This document shows, piece after piece, positions 21,601 to 33,543 of a stretch of DNA of 64,000 bases; positions within the stretch are counted from its first letter, which is position 1; every line of letters starts with the position of its first letter. The notes under the pieces were generated by a model that was not told where the DNA came from, did not search any database, and saw only the letters and a program-made list of their open reading frames with translations. Origin of the DNA: Labyrinthula sp. Ha (taxonomy: Eukaryota > Sar > Bigyra > Labyrinthulida > Labyrinthulaceae); contig JAALGZ010000021.1 of assembly GCA_015227615.1 (NCBI GenBank), positions 124,001 through 188,000 on the forward strand, written 5' to 3'. The position numbers were made by a program, and so were the translations under genes.

Positions 21601-22626
21601 ATGCTACGTTTGTGTCACTATGATTCCGAATAAAAATGGTATGATAAATTTTAGTAGTTTTTCACTTTTCATTGCCTAGTATACGATAAAGGGAAATTTA
21701 TTTAAAATCTTACTCTACTGAAATAAGCCCTTGTGGTCTCAACCTTAAGACTTAGAAGTGGAGGATTGATATCTTCATTTGAATTTTCAAGCCGACGCAA
21801 ATTGGGTCAACCATTTTCTCCCGAATTGCTCTGTTATCTTCTCTCCAAAAAACTTGACAGCTTTAGAAAATTCGGTAGCTTTCACATCTAAATATGTAAA
21901 AAACATTTCGAACAATAAAATATTGTTTAATTTCACGAAACTGTGAGGTTTCAGGCTAAACATCTACATATATATTATTCGTGTTATTATTAACGGAACA
22001 TAATAGTAACATATGGCTATTTTGGATGCCAATAGGCAACAAAAATACTTTGTCGGAAATTATTCTGAGAAATATACACCTTATTTAATATATACGCTAT
22101 TAGTATTCATAGTTTTTTATGTGCTTTTAGCTAGTGTTAAAACTTTGAACTTGTTTTCCGTCTATTACATTGTTAGCTGAATGTGTGTTATATTTAGAAA
22201 CTCTAGGGAGCATTATATTCCCTTTTATTTATACTTTGTCATCAGTATGTTTTACAAGAAATAATATCTAATTTCGCCATCCTCAACATGGGACAAGATA
22301 ATATTGTGTAATTAAATCGAAAGGTGATACAGGCGAGACTAAACATGCCTTGACTCGATATAGGTTCAAAGTTTATATGATAATTTCAAGTCTAATATAG
22401 GTTTAAAGAATACTATCCAGGATTGCAAAAAGAAATTAACCTTAGAACCTTTACTTAAATGTGTTAGGTATAGCTCCTTAGTTTTCTATTTGGCTTTGGA
22501 ACTACAATGATGAAGTTGATCTCTTCACGTTATAAGTCTTGCCAGTCTATCGAAAAGATAGGTTTGTTTTATTGTCATGTACCGTAATTATTTTAAATGT
22601 ACTATTGCTTTCTCTGTGACGATTAA

Positions 22627-22640
22627 GGGGGGGGGGTGGG
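22627..22640 (+). repeat. G10 homopolymer followed by TGGG
   Basis: Ten consecutive G, then TGGG, in DNA of roughly one-third G+C. One of five such G/C runs of 9-11 bases in the deserts. Confidence 0.9.
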
Positions 22641-25600
22641 CTCATGTTTTTGCGGCAACAATCAAATGTACATACTCAATGTTTTCTTTGGTCCGCAGGA
22701 TTTTTCTTCTGTTCACGTAATATACATAAAAACCAAGGTAACAGAGTATTGAATCCACAGGACATATTAGTATCCATGAAAAGCTTAAAAAATCAAACCA
22801 GCTGGGATCTATGAAGAAAAAAGGAATAATATATAGCGCCGATCGAACCTCTTGTATGTGTATATTCTTATTGAGAGAACCAGCACAAGCCAATAATCTC
22901 TGATTTTCCATTGGCTCAGAGAATCTGAATACGGAAACGGCCTGGTCTTAACTACCATTTCAACCTAATACTCGAATGGAATATAGATTTTTCTATCCAG
23001 ATACTAGTTCTTATTTAAACTCAAGAATATAATTCCGACAAATATATCCAAATTAATGTAGGAATCTCATAGCCTACGTGATCAATTGTTCTATGAGTGA
23101 GATTCCTTTAAATCAGAGGTATCTTCCCATATTTTAGACATTAGGTGGATGTATAGAATAAATACATGAACACAGAGTAAGCATAGGTTAATTCATCGAT
23201 TTAACGGCAAGTGAACCATATAATACTAGTACCACCACTTAAAGGCTTGTAATAATAGCTTACTAAAACTAAAATCCCCCAACTAACTGAGTTGAAATGC
23301 CCTGATTAGTAGGTTAATTAAAATAGCATTAATAGTTATTACTCCTGAAACCAATGGTAAGTGCAAGAATCTTTATATCTAGATATTGAATGTTCTACAA
23401 ACTAAAATTAAGTAGGGTACTTAGTCATGTAAGCAAATATGGCTTCATCAGCCCCTAAAGATTTTCCTAAATAAAAAAGCATGCTACACAGTAGCTATAT
23501 TCATGAGCTAAATTCTTTATCTCGCTATAGAATATCTAGAGCCAAGTTTTAGCCGAAATGAATAACCTGGAAATTCAATAAGGGATAGATGTACTAGCTG
23601 CCAACATTTTCTCACACTATATAGAAACGTTTTGATGTAGCAACTAAGAGCGATATCATTTAACGATGGGAATCTCTTAGTTAGCAATGTGGAAAGAATT
23701 GGAATCCTAAGGATATGTGATATGTCTCTTTTCTTTGTCTAGTGTTACCTATATATAAGAAAAACTTTATTTACGACTAAACGTCCGTACTGGTACCGAA
23801 AATTTTAAGTACTGTTAGTTTATTCTTACCAATCATGCAGTTCATTGTTAACTAATACATAAATTATAACATTCTTCTGACAGGAATTCAAAGAAAGATT
23901 CGACCATATGAACATTTACTCTAGATTTGAAGGCTGAAGTGAGAACATGTTACTTATTGCAACTAATGATATGAAAGAAATTTACAAAGGAATTTCATAT
24001 TTTTGTGCTACACTCAACTCTTCCAAAGTCACTTGGAACAAAGGAAACTCATGTTTTTAATTGAATGGCCAGTAAATAGCAGTTATGCTAGAACCTTAGA
24101 CTACAACTTCCTGCCTGTGACTAGGAGCCCCATATGAGAAAAAAATATCAAGATTCAAATAATATCATCAGAGACTCGAAGTTTTCATTTATTGTTCAGA
24201 GATTGGATTTCCTCAAATGATTTTTGATTTCTTATATACCACAATACCTAAAATTATATTTTGGCAATATGGTCCAGAAGTATTTTGTAGATATTAGTGA
24301 TGTGAAAATATCTTCTGCGAATGGGCGTTGGCTCCAATGATTCTATTGGAATAACACGCTGATGCGGAATACCGGGTAAACCATTGGCAACACGCGGCTT
24401 TGAGACTCTCGTTAGACAAGTATTAGCCGTTATTCCAGTAGCTTAGTGGGTTACATAATACAAGATACGGAAAAGAAACACTAGTTTGAATCCCATGAAA
24501 CTTATAGGAGAAATAGTTCACTTATGTAATTCTAGGAAAGCGTTTCAAAGCTCATAATATATCAGAACCGAAAGTTTCCAAACCTCAAAGCACGTGCGAT
24601 ACGCGACGAAAACCTAATATGATGCACGAGATATTTTCCAAGTTCACTAGAAATAGCTAGTAAGACTCTTGGTTTCACTCACTGTAAAGTCAAGAAACTC
24701 ATATTCTTCTGAGATATGGTCATAATGTTAAACGGCATCCTTTCTTGTAGCCGCATCCAGCAGTTTTCAAAAGAATATTTATAGATCAGGAGTACTAAGG
24801 GAGTTTGAATAGATTTGAACTCATTTAGTGTAGGTTAGAAGAGATCTGATATGTTCCTTTCATTTGTAATTGTCAATTTTTTTACAAGTAAATCTTTCAT
24901 AATCTATAAATCGACCATGAGTTGAAGTTAACTTTCAGAAAATAATAGTTATAAAGACGAACTTAGACTGTATTTAAAAAAATGCACTCGGTCTAAATAT
25001 TCTATGATTACAAAGTTAAATTGAATATAGACAGGGCTATACTCTTCCTTTTCTTAATTTTTTGGCCTGTGAACGGTAATAAGTGAAAAATGCTCCTGTG
25101 ACCATGCCTGAACTCAGTGATATGTCTCATGAGAATACAGAAAAATACATAAGTAAAATGACTCATTGTATGCACTACATTAGGTACAGCGCTAGACAAA
25201 GCCTTTCCTTGATATGAAGCGTAGAGAATTCTCTTTATACTGCTCCTTTATCCTAACTCAAGATCTTCGTTTAAATTGAACAACTTCGATTCTTAAAATC
25301 TTTATTTCTAAATAAAATTCTACGATGAAACCATTCAAGAACTCTTTTGAACTATGTACAACGTATTTATCCTCTGTATTCTTTTCATTGCGAAAGGTTT
25401 GGCGCTTTGGGTTAAATGAAGTATAGTATACTCTTTGAGACAATGCCGGAAGAAAATGCTGCCTTTGAACAAAACCTCTTTTGGAAAATTCATGGTTTAG
25501 TTAGTTAAAGTGATGTTGGCATGCTAAACATATAATTAGAGCACCATCTATCTTTTAGCTTGTATTCTTAAGCTCTGTTAGTAATTGCCGATTACATACG

Positions 25601-27219
25601 CCAAGGTCGCTTCTTTAACAGCTTAGAAGTGCATGCATTATTGATCGTATTTATTAACTGAAAAAAGATCCTAAGCCACATTAAATAAAACAAACTAACA
25701 ACTATATTTCGAGTCTAGCACTGAACTACACTTTGGGCACAAACTTCATCCAGAATCCAATTTATGCAACCACCCTCAGCTGCTACCTTGGAAAAGAAGG
25801 GTTTCTACTTAACAGTACAAAACCTAATTTCAGAAGAAAAGGACTTCAATACCATTGGATTGAAGTGGTTAAGAGTTTCATGAGATAATTAGCTCAGTAT
25901 ACAGCAGTTCATATATGTTGTTCCTACTTGAAATTATATTAGAGTCTCAATGCAGGGAAACAAAGAAACCAAGATAATTATGTTTAAGACTGGAGTAAGG
26001 CTTTGAGTAGAGTAACGGGGTTTTCATGCAGTCATTAGGCCAGGAAATGCTCTCAACGGAGTAATCATAGATTCTATTACGTTGTGTGTATCTTTGCCAA
26101 TTTTACGATGAAACAGAAAAATCTTCGTTTGTTTTTTTAATTTTGTTGGTATTTCCTCATGAACCAAATGTTTACACAGTTGCTCTTTCTTAGTTTTACA
26201 ACACTGTTCATATTTGTGAACAACTCTCCCAGTTGCTTTTTTGGATACTGAGGACTTCAAACTACCGCTAACATCCATCATGAAAAATGTTTTTGTATTC
26301 ATGTCTAGCAAATAGAGAAAATGACTGCTAAGAGCGTTACATTAAACGGTTTTACAAAGAAGCCTATGAAGCGACTTAGTTGCTTTAAAAGTTTTCCAGT
26401 TTACTTTATCAAACCCGACCCTTTTCCTAAAATGTCCTAATAAAATAAATTTAGTGATTTCAACTACACAGTTTTCTTATGTTGCATTATATTTTGTTTA
26501 TCAATATTTTTGTGGAAATTGTCTTGATTATGGTTTTGAATTAGAAACTTTTGGTGTTAACTCGCATCAAATGACACTTAATACATTTTTATTAACAATT
26601 TCTAAACAAAAATCAATCAAACCAATCTTGTTAACTTAATAATTTTTAATAAGAAGAATATGGTCAAAAAATTGTTGCTGAGCTATTACTAAATTAAATC
26701 CGATCACCATTCAGGGTTCATAAACGTTTTTGAAAGTGTCTTAATATGGGCATATATAGAAGAGTTGATGTAAATTCCTTAGGATAAACTAGAAATCAAG
26801 TGTTGACACAGAATCGAAAGTAGTGTGACTTAACCTGGGAGTTTCATCCATCTAATTTCAGCAGTTCAAATGATTTATCGTTGATTGATAATTAAAACAA
26901 CTTTTCTCTTCTGCAGGGTGTTAAATAAAAAATGTGTAAGAATATTATTTTTAAAAGGGCTAGAAATGTATCAAGTTAGGTCTTAAACACCTACTTTCTA
27001 ACTAGGCTTTGTGTTTACACCGCTGAGTTGCAACTGTGAACCCTATTGAGTAAACTTTTCCAGCCACTCTGCACGTGAAGAAACAGAAAAAAAAAGCTTG
27101 CGTTTTGGGGTCTCATTGGCACCAGAAGGAAGCGCTAACAATATCTTCCCAGTTATCAACTAAAGTTGAGTAAAAGTATTGTCAGAACCTTTTAACAACC
27201 TTCTCTCGACTACAACTAC

Positions 27220-27850
27220 ATGTGTATCATTTTTTTTTTTTTACTAATCATTGAATATTTTTTTTTCTTGTTATCTATTATAATATAATTGTACAACCTA
27301 TCTGATACTATAATATACTAAGATATCGAATATTTTTTATTTGTCCCCTAATGACTTGTGTTAATAAATGTTTTTTCTTTTTATTTTATATAATAAACGG
27401 ATATCGGGGAATTACTTGTGGTCAAAATTTGCGTAACTAATTATATATTAAACTGTCTTTTTTTTATTATTTTTATATTATATACTGTATAATATATAAT
27501 TTCAGTATTATAATTATATTATTCCATTTATATTTAATAATTATTTTCAATAGAAATATTTTATAATAAAAAATTAATAATTTTATTACTGGTATTATTA
27601 CAGTATATTAACATATATATATATATTTATTGTATTAAAATATTTTCATAAATTTTTTCTACGCAATCTATCAGACCAAAAATATTTGTGCGAACTAAAA
27701 TCTGATAAATAGTTAAACCTTAGAATAATATATTTGGTTAACAATATATAATTCATATATATTTTTCTATGTAAATAGTTAAAATATATGTTTACTCTAT
27801 AAATCACCATTTTGTTATTCTTTATGGACATATCTAAGATTAGAAATACC
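27220..27850. other. Extreme AT-rich tract upstream of the 28.0-29.7 kb gene island
   Basis: Long T runs, TATA-type words and almost no G or C over about 600 bp, with a sharp change from the more mixed desert DNA before it. A similar tract follows the island (29695-30050), so the two genes sit inside an AT-rich isochore of about 2.8 kb. Confidence 0.6.
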
Positions 27851-28009
27851 ATGGGTTAATTATCCGGGATTTGATTCGATGCTTCTGTAATCTGATTGGA
27901 TGAAAATATAATTCCGTATCTCCCAAAAAAAAAAACTAGTTGGGAACAATAAATAGAATAGGAACAAACTTGTCACAAGAAGAAGCTAAACTTTTCCACT
28001 CATCCTAGC

Positions 28010-28017
28010 TATATAAA
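28010..28017 (+). promoter_or_regulatory. TATA box of the 173-aa gene
   Basis: TATATAAA lies 26-33 bp before the ATG at 28043. If used at the normal distance, transcription starts within a few bases of the ATG, implying a very short leader. Confidence 0.5.
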
Positions 28018-28042
28018 CCTATATTTACTACTACCTTTTAAC

Positions 28043-28564
28043 ATGGAGAACAGACAATCCTTACTTAGTTTTACAAATAACTTACAACCACTTCAACTAC
28101 TTGGTGCACCACAAACTGGTTATGAAAATACATTTAGTTTGACACAAGGAGGAACGGGGACAAGAGAGAATTTCTTAGCACTTCAAGCTCAGATTAGAAG
28201 TATTTCAGAAGATCTATCACCTGAAGCACAATCAGTATCAAGTTTACCTGGAGGGATTGGATTAAATCAATCAGTTATGATACCAAACACTCAACTTATA
28301 AATATTAGAAATATTGGAGTTAATAACTCACAACATACTTTAACATCGGTAAAACCTTTAGAAGAGTTTTGGAAAAGATTGGAAATATTAAAAATATTCT
28401 GTAGTGATGAAAATTTGAGTAAAGAATTTATGCAACTTTCTTATGACTTATATTTTAATAAAGGAAATATAAATAAGAAACCAGAAAGAATAAGTTGTAA
28501 TAGATTATATAAACGTAAATTACAACAAGTTAAAACAGAAAGAACTGTTATGAGAAGAATATAA
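28043..28564 (+). CDS. Unknown 173-aa protein, polar N-terminus and basic helical C-terminus
   Basis: 173 aa. The first 100 residues are rich in Gln, Asn, Ser, Thr and Gly (LTQGGTGTRENF, LPGGIGLNQSV) and look disordered. Residues about 103-145 form probable helices (VKPLEEFWKRLEILKIF). The last 30 are Lys/Arg-rich (LYKRKLQQVKTERTVMRRI), compatible with nucleic-acid binding or nuclear targeting. There is no signal peptide or membrane span, and no family is recognised. Evidence that it is real: a clean frame, a TATA box 26 bp before the ATG, codon content richer in G+C than its very AT-rich surroundings, and a tail-to-tail neighbour only 74 bp away. Confidence 0.7.
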   Translation: MENRQSLLSFTNNLQPLQLLGAPQTGYENTFSLTQGGTGTRENFLALQAQIRSISEDLSPEAQSVSSLPGGIGLNQSVMIPNTQLINIRNIGVNNSQHTLTSVKPLEEFWKRLEILKIFCSDENLSKEFMQLSYDLYFNKGNINKKPERISCNRLYKRKLQQVKTERTVMRRI

Positions 28565-28638
28565 GCTTTGAATGTTGTGTTATAAATATTATTAGTTAAC
28601 GGTTAAAAGTTAAAACTATTGCGTGTTTGATTTTATCA

Positions 28639-29694
28639 TTATAATTTAAAAGAAACTTTTTCTGTAGGATTATATTTATTATTCTTTGTGGTTAAAATAA
28701 ATGACTTTTCTTTTGAACTATTAATAAAAGAAGATATATCTTTTTGTTTTCTTGATTTATATTTTGGTGTAAATTTTAATAATCTACTTTGTTGATAATT
28801 TAATAAAACAAGAAAACTCATAAGAAAACTTAATAATATCAAAACTGGAAAAAAATAACTAAAAGTTTTCAGAATTTTATTTGAAGAAATTCCACATATA
28901 AATAAAACAATAGTAAATAAATTAAACCAAATAACATGAGCACGAACTCTACGTAAAATTCTTGCTCTTTGTAATATTTTTTTTCTCATTTCTTCTTTTT
29001 CACTGAATAATTTAGGTTCAATAATATCACCTAAAAGTTGTGTAATTAAATAAACAATAGCTGCTAAAGCATAAATAGCCCTTAAAGTACCTAAAACTAA
29101 AGCAGTTTTAAAAACTCCAAGTGATGAATTTCCATTTAAAAAACTACTTGCAATAAATAGAGTTGAAACAATAAAATCTATTCCAGCAACTGAAACTTGA
29201 AGTTTTGTAAATAACTTCATTTTTCCTCTTATTCTTGGTTTTAATTGAACAAGTTTAGATTGAAAATGAATATATTTAGAGAAGAATACTAGACTTGATC
29301 CATTTGCACAAAAAAAAGCAACTCCAAGAAGAAATGTTACAAAAAAATCTTTTCCAATAAAAGTTTTTGGGTTAATTATTTTTAAAATAGCTAATCCAGC
29401 ATAAAAAAAATAACAAGCCATCAACGGCAAAAGTCTTTTCAATTGAGAGACTCTTGAAACTTGAATTAAGTGGATTACAATAAGAAATAGTGCTCCAAGC
29501 AAAACTAAAGCATAAAGAAAAAAGTAAGCAACTATATTTTCACTGCAAACTTCTTGGTCAATATTTTTAATATTCTCCCCAAAAGTAAAGTCTAGAGTTT
29601 TTCTCCATCCAGGTTCACATAAGCATTGAACATCAGCTTCACAAATTCCATGCACACCACAAATATTACCTGAAAGAGAAGTTCTGCAAAACAT
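28639..29694 (-). CDS. EGF-like domain plus seven-transmembrane protein
   Basis: 351 aa. An N-terminal EGF-like module has six cysteines between residue 3 and about 50, with CGVHGICEADVQCLCEPGW typical of EGF. Seven hydrophobic spans follow: about IVAYFFLYALVLLGALFLIV, RLLPLMACYFFYAGLAI, FVTFLLGVAFFCANGSSLVF, VSVAGIDFIVSTLFIA, LRAIYALAAIVYLITQLL, VIWFNLFTIVLFICGI and YFFPVLILLSFLMSFLVLL. The C-terminal 45 residues are cytosolic and basic. It is probably a plasma-membrane receptor or adhesion protein. The first EGF cysteine is residue 3 and no signal peptide precedes it, so the true start may lie in an upstream exon that I cannot find. Its tail-to-tail neighbour is 74 bp away. Confidence 0.75.
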   Translation of the reverse strand: MFCRTSLSGNICGVHGICEADVQCLCEPGWRKTLDFTFGENIKNIDQEVCSENIVAYFFLYALVLLGALFLIVIHLIQVSRVSQLKRLLPLMACYFFYAGLAILKIINPKTFIGKDFFVTFLLGVAFFCANGSSLVFFSKYIHFQSKLVQLKPRIRGKMKLFTKLQVSVAGIDFIVSTLFIASSFLNGNSSLGVFKTALVLGTLRAIYALAAIVYLITQLLGDIIEPKLFSEKEEMRKKILQRARILRRVRAHVIWFNLFTIVLFICGISSNKILKTFSYFFPVLILLSFLMSFLVLLNYQQSRLLKFTPKYKSRKQKDISSFINSSKEKSFILTTKNNKYNPTEKVSFKL

Positions 29695-30054
29695 ATTTCG
29701 GAAATTTATTTTGTTTTTTTGAATATTTGTAATCTACTATTTTTACATAAATTCAGTCTAATGTTGGTTAAATTTGTGTGATTATTTCTATTATAAATCT
29801 GGTCGTCGATTATATTTAGAGTTACTTACTAATATTTAATTATAACGTATTGAGTGTAATTTATTTTTATTAATTATGTTTAAAATAATCTCAATTGTAA
29901 AAAGAATTATATCAGGTACTAAACCGGAATATCACTTAAAATTACTATATTAAAGAAAAACATTTATTTGTTTTTTATTATGAAAGAAAAAACTAATTTA
30001 TCAATTATTATAATTAGATAAACTTATATTTAATTACTGTAGCTATGGATTTAG

Positions 30055-30330
30055 TCTGAGGAAAATTCCTCACTTAGGAATTGAACATCCTCAACCTTAA
30101 ACTCACTTAAAGCAAAGTTTGAAAGTTTTAAAGATCCTTAAAACTAAGTCACGAAAATCAAAGTTGTCAATGAGCTCCTCATTGAGAATTTTCATAACTC
30201 TTTAAGAACCCTGAAGCTTTCCCTTCGAATTCCTCAATGAATTCTGAAATCCTCACTCAATGAGACGTAGATATTCCCTGAGACTCACTCAAACCCTCAG
30301 AGGATTCCTCAACACTCCTAGCGAGCACTT
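30055..30330. repeat. Degenerate CTCA/TGAG-rich repeat patch (copy 2, clearest)
   Basis: Words such as CCTCA, TCAATGAG, GAATTCCTCAATGAATTC and CACTCAA recur every 10-25 bp for about 275 bp. Compared with copy 3 at 63.3 kb, the minus strand shares ATTCATTGAGGA. Flanking DNA lacks this vocabulary. Confidence 0.5.
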
Positions 30331-32077
30331 AATGACGAACTGGTTCTGCATCCCTAGCACTAGCATACTGCTTCCTGTTATTGAAAATGTATAATATGTC
30401 ATTAAGCCTAAGTAAGGAAGGTATATTTTTCCTTAATCCGATATAAGTACTCAGTGAGTAGTGGTCAGCTCAAGCGCAATAGTAAGAATTAACAAGAGGA
30501 GATTGCCCCATACCTGTTCATTTAAGTATGCTCTGCTTACCTAAAACAGAGGTAAATTATAAGATAAATGGGGTCCTTCATCTTTGAATTTTTCATACTT
30601 GTGCCTTTAAGTTTTCCTAACATTGTTAAACATCTCGTTTTTCGTAGAAAAAAAAAACTTTTCAAAGCATTTAGTCGTATACTTTTTTAATTCTCAATAG
30701 AAACTATAGCGAGAATATAGTTAAGACATTTTACCGCAGCCAATAACAAAGCGAGTTTGGATTCAGCTACATTACCCATAGGGTGTTCGTAGCTCATTTC
30801 ATTTCTAAGTAAGGTTTTGTGCACTCCACCTTGTGACGAGTTTTCTCAAACCCCAATATCTGGCCTATATTAGTCGTAGCTCCAAGTAGCTCCTATTATG
30901 GGGCATTTGTTATTTAGCTTCTTGAGCCAAATCTCTCAAGTAAATGACGATTTTCTTAGTGCTGAAAAGCTTCCCTCAAAGCAGAGTAGTTTATCAGTGT
31001 TTTGCATACTCTTCTATTCTCCATACTCTATTAAACCGAGTAGAATCCACACAAATTGGATATACACAAATAAAAATAATTGGAAGATTTAAATAGTTTT
31101 GGTGATGTCTTTTAAAGCTCAGTCACCAGGAGCTAGAACCTTGTTAGAAAGATTAACCGGAAGAGCTTAAATAGCCTTCTATTCTGGTAACCTTCTTTAC
31201 GGGTTGGGTCCTCGAACTTCTTTTCTAATTATTACGTCATTTAACTCCTAGTTCTGCTACATAAAACTTAAGATACTATTGTGAAATGTATCAATGTTAA
31301 ACTCTTGAGTTGAGTTGAAAAACATTATTGCAGTGTACCGAAACTTTAGAATATTCTACAGGGTTATTACATGCCATTTTCTTATTAGTTCGGTTTCCAG
31401 CTGAAGAATACAAAATCAAAGAAGCTTGAATTTCTAAAAATTTCCACGAGAGTGGTTATATAACCTATGGAACTCTTTCCTGTTTGTGCTTGGACATCTT
31501 CATTGGGGATATTGAAGAGTTAGGAGGACAGGTTACAACTATTACCACCAACTGGTCCTTGAATCAGTTCTCTGTGGCAGGTGGCAAGTCATTGAAATAT
31601 GCTTAAGGGCTTAAAGCTGTAAAAAAATTTAAGTTAATTAAATTACCTGTTTTCAATAAAAGTTTAAAGCCTCTCAATTTTAACCAAAGGTAGCTCGTAG
31701 ATTTATTAATACTACTCATGCTTTATCTGCTGTTCTCTAGGCTCGATATGCTTTTGTGACACCTTTTTACAGCACCAATGACTCTGAATTTCGGTCATAT
31801 ATGCCTTAATTATCAGATAAGAATTTCTTTGCATTTTGTCTTTATTTAAACTATTAAGGAAGCTGTCTCACTTTATCCAAACTGACGCCACGTACATCCT
31901 GTGTGTAGCAATTAACCTATCGCTTTCGTACTCAAATATTTGCTTTCTCTAATTATACAAGTAGTTTTACCGGATCTTCTTAAACCACACTTTATCTTAG
32001 TCTATTCCTTTCTTGCGAATAGATCATTTTTATGCTGTAGTGAAATGTTATAGGGTTCCCATGAAACCTTGTTAAAT

Positions 32078-32097
32078 CCCCCCCCCCCAAAAAAAAA
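32078..32097 (+). repeat. C11 run followed by A9
   Basis: Eleven C followed directly by nine A. Unusual in AT-rich DNA; see the finding on G/C runs. Confidence 0.9.
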
Positions 32098-33534
32098 GTA
32101 CGATAGAAGGAACTAGTGGTAATTTAAAATGCCGACAAAAATAGTAACAGCACTTTTGAGTGCAATTTCTTTTATGTAGAGGGAAATAGTTATGTGGAAA
32201 AGTTCTATATTCTAACCAGAATCAAATAATAAAAATTATTCATGGAAACGAGGCATATACTCAAAATTCAATAATTTTCACTCATCTATCAGCAAGCGAG
32301 GAACCAATTAACAGAGCCAAATGAAAAAAACTAAAATCCATGTAACACAAGAGGCAGATATAATATGGAAACAGACGCAATAAGCATAATTTACGCAGAT
32401 GCAAACTCATCCACAATATTTTGCCCATTCAAAGGATTAAGATCCTAGCACCTGGCAGATTACTAAATTCAGAGCGGAAGTTGATATTAGTAGAGGTGCT
32501 TGCATATATAACGTACTACAAGGTTCAAAAGATATTGTACATATACCCGACTAGAGCAGATAATTATTAATATTTAACGCATCCAAAGGATAAATTTTCC
32601 TGATTTCCCAGTAACGATCGATAGAAAAAAGGAGATACATGTCATAGAACTTTGTTAGCTCTCTGTGCCTATTCAACCTTGAATGCACGTTCTTCTGGAT
32701 ATTTTTACCAGTATCTTAGCAACTAATACCCACGTGTCTGGGTGACGCGATACCCATATTTGGAAATACATTGTTCTGACAAACTACCTTAACATTTACC
32801 CCCGTATAGTTCAAATTTGGTGGTTTTGTTTGGTAACGTGATTTGTTAGATACCTGCTAAAATACTGGTTCCAACAATAGACAATTGTACTCGAACTTAT
32901 TCTACTTCAATAAAGGAATATATTTTAAAAATTAAATGTAGTGCAGTTTTCATGATCTCCCACACTCGACTACAGCATACATGGGCATTTTTTTAAGAAC
33001 CCTCAAACCATGTATTTTCTAGCTCCCTCATTTTGTTTGAAAACTAGTGGTTATTTCTAATACATCAATATCTTTGTTAAGACCTAACAGCAAGTAACAC
33101 ATGGCATATTTTCTCTATGTGTTTATTTTTTCTTAATATTGTCTCTTCTTAGACTATCTGATCATAGTTCAGTTTATAATAAAGTTTTCTGATATGTGTT
33201 GGACATAGGCGTAGATTTTTCTATTTTTTAGGCAGTTATATACTCTCTATTTTATTTTTCAATGTAATTTACATTTCAAAGATGAAAAGTAGAAGTTACA
33301 TTTCTTTTACGTTTCTGTAGTATATATTAAAAAAATATTTTCACAAAACACATTGTAGTTCTATCCTTTTGACTGAATAACAAAATCCGTTAATGCCTGC
33401 CAATTATGAGTATTCGTGATTTAAACTTTAAAGTAAAAAAAATAACCCCAGGAATAATATACTTTACTCTAATCATCACAGAAATGTTTAAGCGTCGATA
33501 TGCACTGTCAACAAGAATCGCTGGTAGGGGTTGT

Positions 33535-33543
33535 GGGGGGGGG
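33535..33543 (+). repeat. G9 homopolymer
   Basis: Nine consecutive G preceded by GGGG-TT-GT, giving a locally G-rich strand. Confidence 0.9.

Larger units (their letters stand above)
18755..28009. other. Gene-poor desert 2
   Basis: About 9.2 kb with no convincing gene. Seen inside: a G-richer patch at about 19285-19530 that may be decayed coding DNA, a G10 run at 22627-22636 followed by TGGG, and from about 27220 onward an extreme AT-rich tract with runs of T. Scattered 60-95-codon open stretches are of chance length. No tRNA, LTR or transposase motif was recognised. Confidence 0.5.

Noticed and set aside
26024-26311. 95-codon Lys/Cys-containing stretch on the minus strand
   Set aside because: It has an ATG but no recognisable domain, no promoter element and lies deep in a desert. 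Chance length.
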